Assembly: GCA_014655195.1 (NCBI GenBank)
Contig: BNBH01000003.1
Span: 272,541-336,540, forward strand
Source of the DNA: Streptomyces cellulosae
Lineage (GTDB): Bacteria; Actinomycetota; Actinomycetes; Streptomycetales; Streptomycetaceae
DNA length: 64,000 nt
Direction of reading: 5' to 3'
The notes beneath the pieces are model-generated. The model was given only the letters and a program-made list of their open reading frames with translations. It ran no database searches and was not told the origin of the DNA. Shown one piece after another: positions 56,690 through 64,000 of the stretch. Numbering within the stretch: the first letter of the stretch is position 1; each line of letters opens with the position of its first letter. A program made the position numbers and the translations under genes.

Positions 56690-57308
56690 GGGTGGTGGTG
56701 CGCCTGCGGCGCGGGGTTCTGTCCGGTGGGAGCTGAGGTCCGGTCCCCCCGGCGTCTGGTGGGGGTTGCGGTCTGATGCCTGCGGCGCATCGCCCTGTCC
56801 GGTGGGGGCGGGCGTAGCGCCTGCGGGTGGTGGGTGGTGCGGGGCCGTGGTGGGGGTGGTCGTCCTCGGTCTGGCGCGAGAGTGCGAGCTGGAACAGTGC
56901 GGGGCGCGGACGCGCCAGCCGCTGCGGGCGCCCACCCCCACCCCGTCCCCTCCCCGCCGCGGGCGGCCAGCCGGACATCGGTGGCGGGGGCCCCCGCCAA
57001 CTGCGGGCAGTCGTGCCTCCCCCAGTGCCTCAAGGGCCTGGGAGGTGCCCCCAGGGCGATGGGGGTACCTCCCGCTCGAGCGAAGCCGAGAGTGGGGGCG
57101 GGTGGGCGCGGCGGTGCCCTGTTGGCGCCAGGTGCGCCGACACCCCCGGCCCACACCCACGCCGGGCGTGCACGCAGCACCGTAGGTGCGACACGCGTTG
57201 TCCCCGCCCCTACGCCCAGCGTGCTTGCCAGTACCGCAGGTGCAACACGCGAGGGCCGGCCCCGTGCCGTACGGGAACCAGCCCACGCGAGTGGAAAGTG
57301 ACCGCAGG
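56690..57308. repeat. Intergenic repeats after the asparagine-synthase-like gene
   Basis: 619 bp, no gene. At 57010-57105 there is an element with inverted CCTCCC/GGGAGG blocks and GCTCGAGCGAAGCCGAGAG, a sequence type found in many Streptomyces intergenic regions. Further on, CCGTAGGTGCGACACGCG (57180-57197) is echoed by CCGCAGGTGCAACACGCG (57235-57252). Confidence 0.6.
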
Positions 57309-58028
57309 TCAGGCAGGCCTGCTGCGGAGGCCCTCCAGGAGGATGTCCAGGAGGCGAGCCGACGCGGCTGCCTGCTGAGCCGCGTCCGGCAGGGACGGCG
57401 CAGCCGTCGCTATCACCAGCAGCACGTCGGACACCGACACGTCCGCCCGCAACTCCCCTGCCGCCCGAGCCCGCTCCACCAACTGCCCGACCACGTCGAG
57501 CAACTCGGCGGCCCCGCCGTCGTCCTCCCGCCGCTCCTCGGACACCAGCCGCAGCTCACCGGCCGGCTGCGTCCGCTGCTGCGGCAACAGCCCCCGCTCC
57601 TCCGCGACGCCGACCCGCAGCACCTGCGGCGGCAGCAGCCGCCCCGCGCCGGAGGCGACCGACGTGCGCAGGAAGCGCGACAGCGCCGACCACGGCTCGT
57701 CCTCCTGACCCAGCGCCGCACGCGCCTGCTCCGTCAGCCGGGACGTCTCCTCCTCGGCGATGCGCCGGACGAGCACGTCCTTGCTCGGGAACCGCCGGTA
57801 CACCGTGCCGACGCCGACCCGCGCCCGCCGCGCCACGTCCTCCATCGGCGCGCCGTACCCCAGCTCGCCGAAGACCTCACGCGCCGCGCGCAGCACGTGC
57901 TCCAGATTGCGCTGGGCGTCGACACGCAGCGGTGTCGTGCGTGTGCCGTCCGGGCGCCCGCCGGAGGCGGCGCTCATCGTCGCGCCAGAGGCGACAGCGG
58001 ACGACCATCGAGAGTCCTGAACATGCAT
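57309..58028 (-). CDS. atrA: TetR-family regulator, AtrA-like
   Basis: 239 aa. Helix-turn-helix at about residues 45-90: VLRAAREVFGELGYGAPMEDVARRARVGVGTVYRRFPSK (read as three consecutive helices). In S. coelicolor AtrA activates actinorhodin genes and others and is linked to metabolism; orthology here rests on the sequence and on the neighbouring ndh. ATG at 58028 follows GGGGGATACAC. The variable first 40 residues precede the DNA-binding domain. Confidence 0.85.
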   Translation of the reverse strand: MHVQDSRWSSAVASGATMSAASGGRPDGTRTTPLRVDAQRNLEHVLRAAREVFGELGYGAPMEDVARRARVGVGTVYRRFPSKDVLVRRIAEEETSRLTEQARAALGQEDEPWSALSRFLRTSVASGAGRLLPPQVLRVGVAEERGLLPQQRTQPAGELRLVSEERREDDGGAAELLDVVGQLVERARAAGELRADVSVSDVLLVIATAAPSLPDAAQQAAASARLLDILLEGLRSRPA

Positions 58029-58390
58029 GTGTATCCCCCGGTAATGACGTCTCCCCCCGGAGACTCTCCCCGCCATTGACGTCCGGGGCGTGGAAACGGG
58101 ACCGGCCTGTCGGTCCCGCCCGTCGCGGACCCGATGAGCACATCCCCCTGCACCCCGTCGACGTATGAACATAGTTGAGAGGGGGTCAATTCAGAAGGGG
58201 CACGTTCCGCACGGAGCGCCCCTCGATCGGAGCACGGGTCGTATACGTCCAGAATGTGCCGGTGCGTGGGTGTCGATCATGTGGTGTGACCTGCGGTGAT
58301 CCGACTTGGATCGGTAATTCGGCCAACCACGGGCAGGGCCGATCTCCGGTCACACAATTCGTCGGGGCTGTGGACAAACGGAAGCGACAG
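58029..58390. promoter_or_regulatory. Divergent control region atrA / ndh
   Basis: 362 bp. Hairpins GGGACCG-GCCTGT-CGGTCCC near 58096-58115 and TGATCCGACTTGGATCGG near 58297-58314; an AT-richer part (TATGAACATAGTTGAGAGG) around 58163-58182 could hold a promoter. No gene. Confidence 0.45.
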
Positions 58391-59782
58391 GTGCGTCATG
58401 GGAGGGTGAAGGAACGTGCGCGCATTCTCGTTGTCGGCGGCGGCTACGTCGGGATGTACACGGCCCTGCGCCTGCAGCGGAGACTGAAACGCGAGCTCGC
58501 GCGGGGCGAGGCCGAGATCACGGTCGTCACCCCGGACCCGTACATGACGTACCAGCCGTTCCTGCCCGAAGCGGCCGCCGGTGCCATTTCCCCTCGTCAT
58601 GTCGTCGTACCGCTGCGTCGTGTCCTCGACCGGTGCCGCGTCGTCATCGGGGAGGCGACGGCCGTCGACCACGCCGCGCGCACGGCCACCGTCCGCACCC
58701 CGGCCACCGAGGAGGAGGGCACGGACGGCCGGCGGATCGCGTACGACGAGCTGGTGCTCGCTCCGGGGTCCGTGGCGCGTACCTTGCCCATTCCGGGGCT
58801 CGCCGACCACGCCATCGGGTTCAAGACGGTGGAAGAGGCCATCGGGCTGCGCAACCACGTGCTCGAGCAGATGGACATCGCCTCGTCGACGCGTGATCCG
58901 GGCGTGCGGGACGCCGCCCTGACGTTCGTCTTCGTCGGCGGCGGCTACGCGGGCGTGGAGGCGCTGGGCGAGCTGGAGGACATGGCCCGCTACGCCACGC
59001 GGTACTACCACAACGTCCGCCCGGAGGACATGAAGTGGATCCTGGTGGAGGCCTCAGACCGGATCCTGCCCGAGGTAGGCGAGGAGATGGGGCGCTACAC
59101 CGTCACCGAGCTGCGGCGGCGCAACATCGATGTGCGCCTTGAGACGCGGCTGGAGTCCTGTGCGGATCGTGTCGCTGTGCTGAGCGACGGGTCGCGGTTC
59201 CCCACGCGGACCGTCGTGTGGACGGCCGGGGTGAAACCGCACCCCGTGCTCGCCGCCACCGACCTGCCCCTGAACGAGCGGGGCCGGCTGCGCTGTACCG
59301 CCGAACTGGCCGTCGAGGGCGTCAACCACGCCTGGGCCGCCGGTGACGCCGCCGCCGTACCCGACGTCACCGCGCGCGAGGAGGGCCGTGAATGCGCCCC
59401 CAACGCGCAGCACGCCCTGCGCCAGGCCCGGGTGCTCGGTGACAACGTCGTCCACTCCCTGCGCGGCGAGCCCCTGGAGACGTACGCCCACACGTACGCC
59501 GGTTCCGTGGCCTCCCTGGGGCTGCACAAAGGCGTGGCACAGATCTACGGGCGCAAGCTGAAGGGCTACCCCGCCTGGTTCATGCACCGGACCTACCACC
59601 TCAGCCGGGTGCCGACCTTCAACCGGAAGGCGCGCGTGGCCGCGGAGTGGACGCTCGCGGGCCTCTTCAAGCGAGAGGTCGTCTCGCTCGGATCACTCGA
59701 ACATCCTCGGGCGGAGTTCGAACTGGCGGCCGGTGGAAAGCCTTCCCAAGACCCACCGCACAACCCGAAGGGGTCGTCCTGA
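58391..59782 (+). CDS. ndh: Type II NADH dehydrogenase (FAD-dependent)
   Basis: 463 aa single-subunit respiratory NADH:quinone oxidoreductase. FAD-binding ILVVGGGYVGMYTALRL near the N terminus, NAD-binding VFVGGGYAGVEALGELEDM near residue 180, and the FAD-contacting WAAGDAAAVPD near 315. A C-terminal amphipathic part supports membrane association. Start uncertain among GTG codons at 58370, 58391 and 58406; 58391 has GGAAG at a suitable distance. Confidence 0.88.
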   Translation: MRHGRVKERARILVVGGGYVGMYTALRLQRRLKRELARGEAEITVVTPDPYMTYQPFLPEAAAGAISPRHVVVPLRRVLDRCRVVIGEATAVDHAARTATVRTPATEEEGTDGRRIAYDELVLAPGSVARTLPIPGLADHAIGFKTVEEAIGLRNHVLEQMDIASSTRDPGVRDAALTFVFVGGGYAGVEALGELEDMARYATRYYHNVRPEDMKWILVEASDRILPEVGEEMGRYTVTELRRRNIDVRLETRLESCADRVAVLSDGSRFPTRTVVWTAGVKPHPVLAATDLPLNERGRLRCTAELAVEGVNHAWAAGDAAAVPDVTAREEGRECAPNAQHALRQARVLGDNVVHSLRGEPLETYAHTYAGSVASLGLHKGVAQIYGRKLKGYPAWFMHRTYHLSRVPTFNRKARVAAEWTLAGLFKREVVSLGSLEHPRAEFELAAGGKPSQDPPHNPKGSS

Positions 59783-59951
59783 CCGGACCCAGGAACTCCT
59801 GGGGCCGGACCGGCGTCTAGCGGATGTCGGCCCGGCCGGACCCTGCCACACTGGTCCACCACCGCGGGCGGGAGGGCCCGCCCCGGTGCGGCCCCCGGGC
59901 CCCGGCCGGTTCCGGTATCCGGCCGCCGACAACTACACGAGGCAAGGATTC

Positions 59952-61607
59952 GTGAACTTCACGCGCTGGAGCGCCCGGCTCCCCGGAACGCAGCGCCGCG
60001 CCGCAGCGCGGACCGAGCAGACGGCACCCCCGGACCGGCGGGGAGAGGGCTCCGTGCCCGCGGCCCGCGCGGAGAGCCTCACCCACGGGGACCGGCCGCT
60101 GCCGGCCGTCGACGAGCTCGGGGTCCGCGAGGTCCTGGACCGCGTCCCGTACCTGGTCGCCCTGGTGCACGGCCCGGACCACCGCATCGCCTACCTGAAC
60201 GACGCCTACACGGCCGCCTTCGGCCTCCGCCCCGTCGGCGCGCCCGCCCGGGGAGCGCTCCCGGAGCTCGACGAGCTGGGCCTGCTGCCCCTCCTCGACC
60301 AGGTCCTCCGCAGCGGAAGACCCCGGACGGTCAAGTCGCGCAAGGCCCCTGACGGCCGCTCGTACACGTTCACCTGCACACCCGCGGGAGAGGGCGACGG
60401 CCGCGGGGTGCTGATCTTCGCCACCGACGTCACCGACCACGCCGAGGCCGCCGAGCGGCTGCGCGCCAGCGAGCGCCGGCAGCGCGAGACCGCCGTCACC
60501 CTGCAGCGCTCCCTGCTCCCGCAGGAGCTGGAGGAGCCCGACGACCTGCGCGTCGCCGCCACCTACCACCCGGGCGGCACCGAGGCCGCGGTCGGCGGCG
60601 ACTGGTACGACGTCATCACCCTCGGCGGCGGCCGCACCGCCCTGGTCATCGGCGACGTGATGGGACGAGGGGTCCGCGCGGCGGCGGTCATGGGCCAGCT
60701 CCGCACGGCCGTACGGGCGTACGCGCGCCTGGACCTCCCGCCGCACGAGGTGCTTCAGCTGCTCGACGGCCTCGCCATGGAGATCGACGCCAACCAGATC
60801 GCCACCTGCGTCTACGCCATCCACGACCCCAACGAGGGCCGCCTGGTGTACGCCTCCGCGGGGCACCTGCCCATCCTGGTGCGCGACGAGAACGGCACCG
60901 TCCGGCGCGCCGACGAACCGACCGGCCCCCCGCTCGGCACCGGCGGCTGGATGCACGCGTCGGGCTCCGTGCCGCTCGGCCCCGGATCCACCGCCGTCCT
61001 CTACACCGACGGCCTGGTCGAGCGCCGCGACGAGGACCTGGACGAGGGCATCGCCTCCCTGGAGCGCGCCCTCGCCGGAGCGACCGGCGGCCCCCAGGTC
61101 GTCTGCGACCGCCTGGTCCGCTCGGCCGGCGTCACCCCGGACCACGACGACGACGTCGCCGTCCTCGTCCTCCAGCACCCGGCGCGCTCAGGACCCGAGA
61201 GCGAACTGTTCCGCAACGCCGCGCTGGAACTGCTCGGCGGCGTGGAAGCGGCGCCACGCGCGCGTGCCTTCGCGTCCGGCGTCCTGACCAGCTGGCGCTT
61301 CCCGCCCGAGCTGCACGACCTGGGGGTCCTGGCGACCAGCGAACTGGTCGCCAACTCCCTCCAGCACGGCACACCCCCGATGCGGCTGCGCCTGCGCCGC
61401 ACCGACCGCCGCCTGATCATCGAGGTCACCGACGGGGACGACCATCTGCCCAGGCGCCGCCGCGCGGAGCCCGGCGACGAGTCGGGCCGGGGCATCGCCA
61501 TCGTCGCGACGATCGCCTCCGCGTGGGGCAGCAGACGCACCCCGGGCGGCGGCAAGGCCGTCTGGTGCGAATTCCTGCTGCCGAAGACGGCCGGCGCCGT
61601 CGTCTGA
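59952..61607 (+). CDS. PAS-SpoIIE phosphatase with C-terminal anti-sigma kinase-like domain
   Basis: 551 aa. A PAS domain (residues about 55-150, VPYLVALVHGPDHRIAYLND), an RsbU/SpoIIE PP2C-type phosphatase (about 185-405, with AVGGDWYDVITL and VIGDVMGRG metal sites) and an RsbW-like HATPase (about 440-545, LATSELVANSLQHG and GRGIAIV). Kinase and phosphatase in one chain suggest partner switching on an anti-sigma-factor antagonist. GTG start 59952 after AAGGA. Confidence 0.9.
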   Translation: MNFTRWSARLPGTQRRAAARTEQTAPPDRRGEGSVPAARAESLTHGDRPLPAVDELGVREVLDRVPYLVALVHGPDHRIAYLNDAYTAAFGLRPVGAPARGALPELDELGLLPLLDQVLRSGRPRTVKSRKAPDGRSYTFTCTPAGEGDGRGVLIFATDVTDHAEAAERLRASERRQRETAVTLQRSLLPQELEEPDDLRVAATYHPGGTEAAVGGDWYDVITLGGGRTALVIGDVMGRGVRAAAVMGQLRTAVRAYARLDLPPHEVLQLLDGLAMEIDANQIATCVYAIHDPNEGRLVYASAGHLPILVRDENGTVRRADEPTGPPLGTGGWMHASGSVPLGPGSTAVLYTDGLVERRDEDLDEGIASLERALAGATGGPQVVCDRLVRSAGVTPDHDDDVAVLVLQHPARSGPESELFRNAALELLGGVEAAPRARAFASGVLTSWRFPPELHDLGVLATSELVANSLQHGTPPMRLRLRRTDRRLIIEVTDGDDHLPRRRRAEPGDESGRGIAIVATIASAWGSRRTPGGGKAVWCEFLLPKTAGAVV

Positions 61608-61616
61608 CGCGCGCGG

Positions 61617-62897
61617 TCAGGCGCGCGCCGGGGCCTGCTCCGCGCCGCCCTGCGCCACGACCCGGCTGCCCGCGGCCGACGGCTGGTCCTGCACGGCGGT
61701 GAGCTGCTGCCCGAGCCGCAGGGCCAGCACGGTGATCCCCAGCGAGAACAGCAGGAACACCACGATGTACGGCGCGTGCAGCGAGGCCGCCATCGGCCCG
61801 CCCACCGCCGGACCCACGGCCAGCGCGAGCTGCTTCACCAGGGCGAACGCCGAGTTGTACTGACCGGCCATCCCGGCCGGCGCCAGATCGGCGACCAGCG
61901 GCGCGAGCGTCGGCGACAGCATCGCCTCCCCGAGCCCGAACAGCGCGTACGTCGACACGAACGCGGCCGTCGCCATCTCCTGGCTCGCCCCGCCCAGACC
62001 GGCGTACCCGGCCACGGCCCACGCCACGGCCCAGATCAGACCCACGGACGCGATCACACGCGACCGCTTGCGCCGCTCCACGAAGCGCAGCACCGCGAAC
62101 TGCGCGACGACGATCATCAGCGTGTTCGCCGCCAGCGCCGTCCCCAGCGTGGAGGTGGAGATCCCCGCGGCCTCGACGCCGTACGCGCTCAGGCCCGACT
62201 CGAACTGGCCGTAGCAGGCGAAGAACAGCACGAAGCCCAGCACGCACAGCTGCACCATGGCGCGGTTGCCCAGCAGCTGCTTCCAGCTGCCCTTGGCCGA
62301 CTGCGCGGGCGTGCCCTCGATGCGCGGCGAGTGCGGCATCCGCACCGTCGACATCACCACGACCAGCAGCAGGAACATCGCCGCCTGGATGGCGAAGAGG
62401 AGGGTGAAGGAGCCCGCTTTCGTCGGGTCGACGAGGTGGCCGCCGATGAGCCCGCCGACGCCCAGCCCGAGGTTCTGGAGGAAGAACTGCATGGCGAACG
62501 CGCGCGACCGGGTCTCAGGACCTGAGCAGTCCACGATCATCGTCGCCAGGGCCGGCTGCATGACCGCCTGACCGGCGCCGAGCGCCGCCGCCGACAGCAG
62601 CACGGCCGCCGCGCTCGCCGACAGCCCCAGGCTGAGCGAGCCGATCGCCGCGGTGAGCAGGGCGGCGAGCAGCACCGGAAGGGGGCCGCGCCGGACGATC
62701 GCCCGTCCGGCCAGCGGCAGCACGATCAGCGCGGCCACGGCGAAGACGGCGAGGACCAGCCCCGCCGTCATCGGCCCCAGCCCGCGCACCTGCGCCACGT
62801 AGACGTACAGGTACGGGACCGTGAAGCCCAGCCCGAAGGCGCTGAGTGCGTTGCCCACGTGGATCCGGCGCATCGCTGCGCCCATCGCCCTGGTCAC
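61617..62897 (-). CDS. MFS transporter
   Basis: 426 aa, 12 predicted membrane segments with the MFS inter-repeat loop (about 190-215) and the A-like motif AGRAIVRRGPLPVL in the second loop. Probable drug or metabolite efflux pump. The second in-frame GTG (62897) is used because GAGAGG overlaps the first. Divergent from a MarR gene, the usual pairing for regulated efflux. Confidence 0.9.
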   Translation of the reverse strand: MTRAMGAAMRRIHVGNALSAFGLGFTVPYLYVYVAQVRGLGPMTAGLVLAVFAVAALIVLPLAGRAIVRRGPLPVLLAALLTAAIGSLSLGLSASAAAVLLSAAALGAGQAVMQPALATMIVDCSGPETRSRAFAMQFFLQNLGLGVGGLIGGHLVDPTKAGSFTLLFAIQAAMFLLLVVVMSTVRMPHSPRIEGTPAQSAKGSWKQLLGNRAMVQLCVLGFVLFFACYGQFESGLSAYGVEAAGISTSTLGTALAANTLMIVVAQFAVLRFVERRKRSRVIASVGLIWAVAWAVAGYAGLGGASQEMATAAFVSTYALFGLGEAMLSPTLAPLVADLAPAGMAGQYNSAFALVKQLALAVGPAVGGPMAASLHAPYIVVFLLFSLGITVLALRLGQQLTAVQDQPSAAGSRVVAQGGAEQAPARA

Positions 62898-62903
62898 GTT
62901 CAC

Positions 62904-63007
62904 CTCTCTCAGTAGTTAGGAGTGAAGACTTAGAAGCTAAAGTTCGAAGCTAAAGATTACATAGAGAAGGACTTCAAGGCAAAGATGGGGCGTGCCATAC
63001 TGCGGGC
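62904..63007. promoter_or_regulatory. AT-rich divergent operator region MFS / MarR
   Basis: Much lower GC than its surroundings. Contains TTAG-AAG-CTAA, the direct repeat GAAGCTAAAG (twice, about 14 bp apart) and TTCGAA. On the plus strand TTCAAG (62973-62978), 17 bp, CATACT (62996-63001) places the start at the MarR ATG, so that mRNA is probably leaderless. Confidence 0.6.
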
Positions 63008-63556
63008 ATGGGCGACACCCCCGGCGTGGAAGAGCCGACCCTCGAAGAGCAGATCGCCGCGTACCAGCGCGAGTTCCAGGACCTCGACCCGCAGGTCGAG
63101 AAGATCGTCAACGCGCTGTCCCGGCTCAACCGCCGCATGAACGTCGCCTACGGCCGCCAGACCGCCGAGCTCGGCATCACCAACGCCGACTGGGAGGTCC
63201 TCAAGGCGCTCGTCCTCTCCGGCGCCCCCTACCGGATGGGCCCCAGCGACCTCGCCAAGCGCTTGGGCCTGACCCCCGCAGCCATGACCCACCGCATCGA
63301 CCGGATGGTCGCCGAAGGGCTGGTCACCCGAGAGAGGGACGAGAACAACCGCGTTCGCGTCATCGTGGAGCTCACCCCGGCCGGCCGGGAGAAGTGGCAG
63401 GAGGTCATGCGGATGGCCACCGTCTTCGAGGCGGACCTCCTCCAGGACCTCAGCCCGGAGGAGCGGACCGCCCTCGGTGAGGTGCTGACGCGCCTGCTGC
63501 GCAGGGTGGAGGACGCCCAGCCGGACGCCGGCGGACGCCTCACCGACCTGGACTGA
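63008..63556 (+). CDS. MarR-family transcriptional regulator
   Basis: 182 aa. Winged helix with GITNADWEVLKALVLSG, SDLAKRLGLTPAAMTHRIDRM and the wing DENNRVRV. The N-terminal helix (about 20-50) and C-terminal helices form the dimer. Likely represses the divergent MFS gene and itself through the AT-rich operator between them. Confidence 0.92.
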   Translation: MGDTPGVEEPTLEEQIAAYQREFQDLDPQVEKIVNALSRLNRRMNVAYGRQTAELGITNADWEVLKALVLSGAPYRMGPSDLAKRLGLTPAAMTHRIDRMVAEGLVTRERDENNRVRVIVELTPAGREKWQEVMRMATVFEADLLQDLSPEERTALGEVLTRLLRRVEDAQPDAGGRLTDLD

Positions 63557-63576
63557 AAGATCTTGGACTGCGCCAC

Positions 63577-63605
63577 TTGACGCAGCCCCGGGCGATCCGT
63601 AAGGT
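63577..63605 (+). promoter_or_regulatory. rrn promoter P1
   Basis: TTGACG-N17-TAAGGT, near-consensus for the principal HrdB sigma factor, 20 bp downstream of the MarR stop codon. Confidence 0.75.
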
Positions 63606-63744
63606 TCTTCGGGTTGCCACGGGGCCGTAACGGTTCTCCGGCAGCACTTCCGCCGCGAAAGCGGCAACCAAACCTCAGTACGACCTCCCAGTGGGAACGA
63701 CTTCGGTATGCCCGCATGCCTGAATTCAATTCCGCACCCCCGAT

Positions 63745-63774
63745 TTGGGAGACACGGAGAGAGTCCGCTAAGGT
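63745..63774 (+). promoter_or_regulatory. rrn promoter P2
   Basis: TTGGGA-N18-TAAGGT. Second promoter of the series; the -10 is identical to that of P1. Confidence 0.65.
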
Positions 63775-64000
63775 TTGAGACGTCGGAACGGCCCGCAACG
63801 GCCGGGAAGACAAACCCCGCTGACTGGGGGTCAGGCCGACGAACAGGATCTGATAAAGTCGGAACCGCCGGAAAGGAAAGCGCGAAAACGCCGGACTGGA
63901 AAGCACCGAGGAAATCGGATCGGAAAGATCTGATAGAGTCGGAAACGCAAGACCGAAGGGAAGCGCCCGGAGGAAAGCCCGAGAGGGTGAGTACAAAGGA

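Larger units (their letters stand above)
63557..64000 (+). promoter_or_regulatory. rRNA operon promoter and leader region
   Basis: Multiple plus-strand promoters and a leader typical of Streptomyces rrn operons. P1: TTGACG (63577-63582), 17 bp, TAAGGT (63600-63605). P2: TTGGGA (63745-63750), 18 bp, TAAGGT (63769-63774). Two repeated blocks GATCTGATAAAGTCGGAA (about 63848-63865) and GATCTGATAGAGTCGGAA (about 63928-63945) carry -10-like TAAAGT and TAGAGT. The final AAGGGAAGCGCCCGGAGG-type leader continues past the edge; 16S rRNA is not in the window. Confidence 0.8.

Noticed and set aside
54290..57286. 998-codon minus-strand frame opposite the asparagine-synthase-like gene
   Set aside because: Pro/Arg-rich compositional frame that crosses repeats and gene boundaries.
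54000..57300. Lasso peptide gene cluster around the cyclase-like gene
   Set aside because: No precursor with a recognisable leader, no RRE/B protein and no transporter nearby; the cyclase-like active-site loop is altered.

Overview
The window is high-GC actinobacterial chromosome and almost certainly comes from a Streptomyces. It carries bldC, an Lsr2-type protein, an AtrA-like TetR regulator, an NsdA/ORF1590-type sporulation regulator and valine dehydrogenase. Codons end in G/C, many genes start at GTG, and the tRNA genes lack an encoded CCA. From memory the gene order follows the Streptomyces coelicolor SCO4067-SCO4122 segment of the core chromosome, so most of it is conserved core rather than accessory DNA.

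Layout. 1-4772: a type I restriction-modification set (hsdM-hsdS-hsdR, minus strand, hsdR running off the left edge), the only clearly accessory block, ending in decayed DNA beside tRNA-Ser. 5508-8085: tRNA-Ser, the SRP RNA and dnaX. 8086-8746: a GC-rich repeat tract. 8747-14679: purD and purC enclosing two less characterised proteins. 14778-19422: tRNA-Gly(GCC), an ABC transporter/two-component operon, a tRNA-Gly(UCC)-tRNA-Gly(GCC) pair and an lsr2-family gene. 19778-28857: purS-purQ-purL, a small-regulator/peptidase group, then purF-purM. 28981-33113: DUF3073, valine dehydrogenase, bldC and its control regions. 33333-37871: hrpA flanked by tRNAs for Asp, Phe, Asp and Glu, with a parS site between two of them. 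37952-43079: a phosphoesterase, a small zincin, a lipoprotein and a DEAD-box helicase. 43234-52328: tRNA-Lys, a second two-component pair, a RibD-like fusion, initiator tRNA, a c-di-AMP (ydaO-type) riboswitch in front of an M23 peptidase, a PrsW-type protease, trmB and an L-2-hydroxyglutarate oxidase homologue. 52403-63556: the NsdA-like regulator, an asparagine-synthase-like protein, AtrA, NDH-2, a PAS/SpoIIE phosphatase, and an MFS/MarR pair. 63557-64000: the multi-promoter leader of an rRNA operon whose 16S gene must start just past the right edge.

How it works together. Seven of the purine genes (purD, purC, purS, purQ, purL, purF, purM) lie within 20 kb and cover most steps from PRPP to AICAR-level intermediates. 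Translation and transcription genes (ten tRNAs, SRP RNA, rRNA promoters, two RNA helicases, trmB) are mixed with developmental regulators (bldC, AtrA-like, NsdA-like, Lsr2-like) and cell-wall enzymes.

The most interesting observation is tRNA-Gly(UCC) at 18852-18923. It lacks the D-loop GG and the T-psi-C sequence and has a broken T-stem. This is the signature of the staphylococcal tRNA-Gly species that serve cell-wall cross-bridge synthesis rather than the ribosome, and Streptomyces peptidoglycan has a glycine bridge. Other points worth a look are a putative leaderless 15-codon ORF or small RNA next to bldC, tandem GTAG/CTAC elements before purS, and a palindrome lying across a leaderless regulator promoter.
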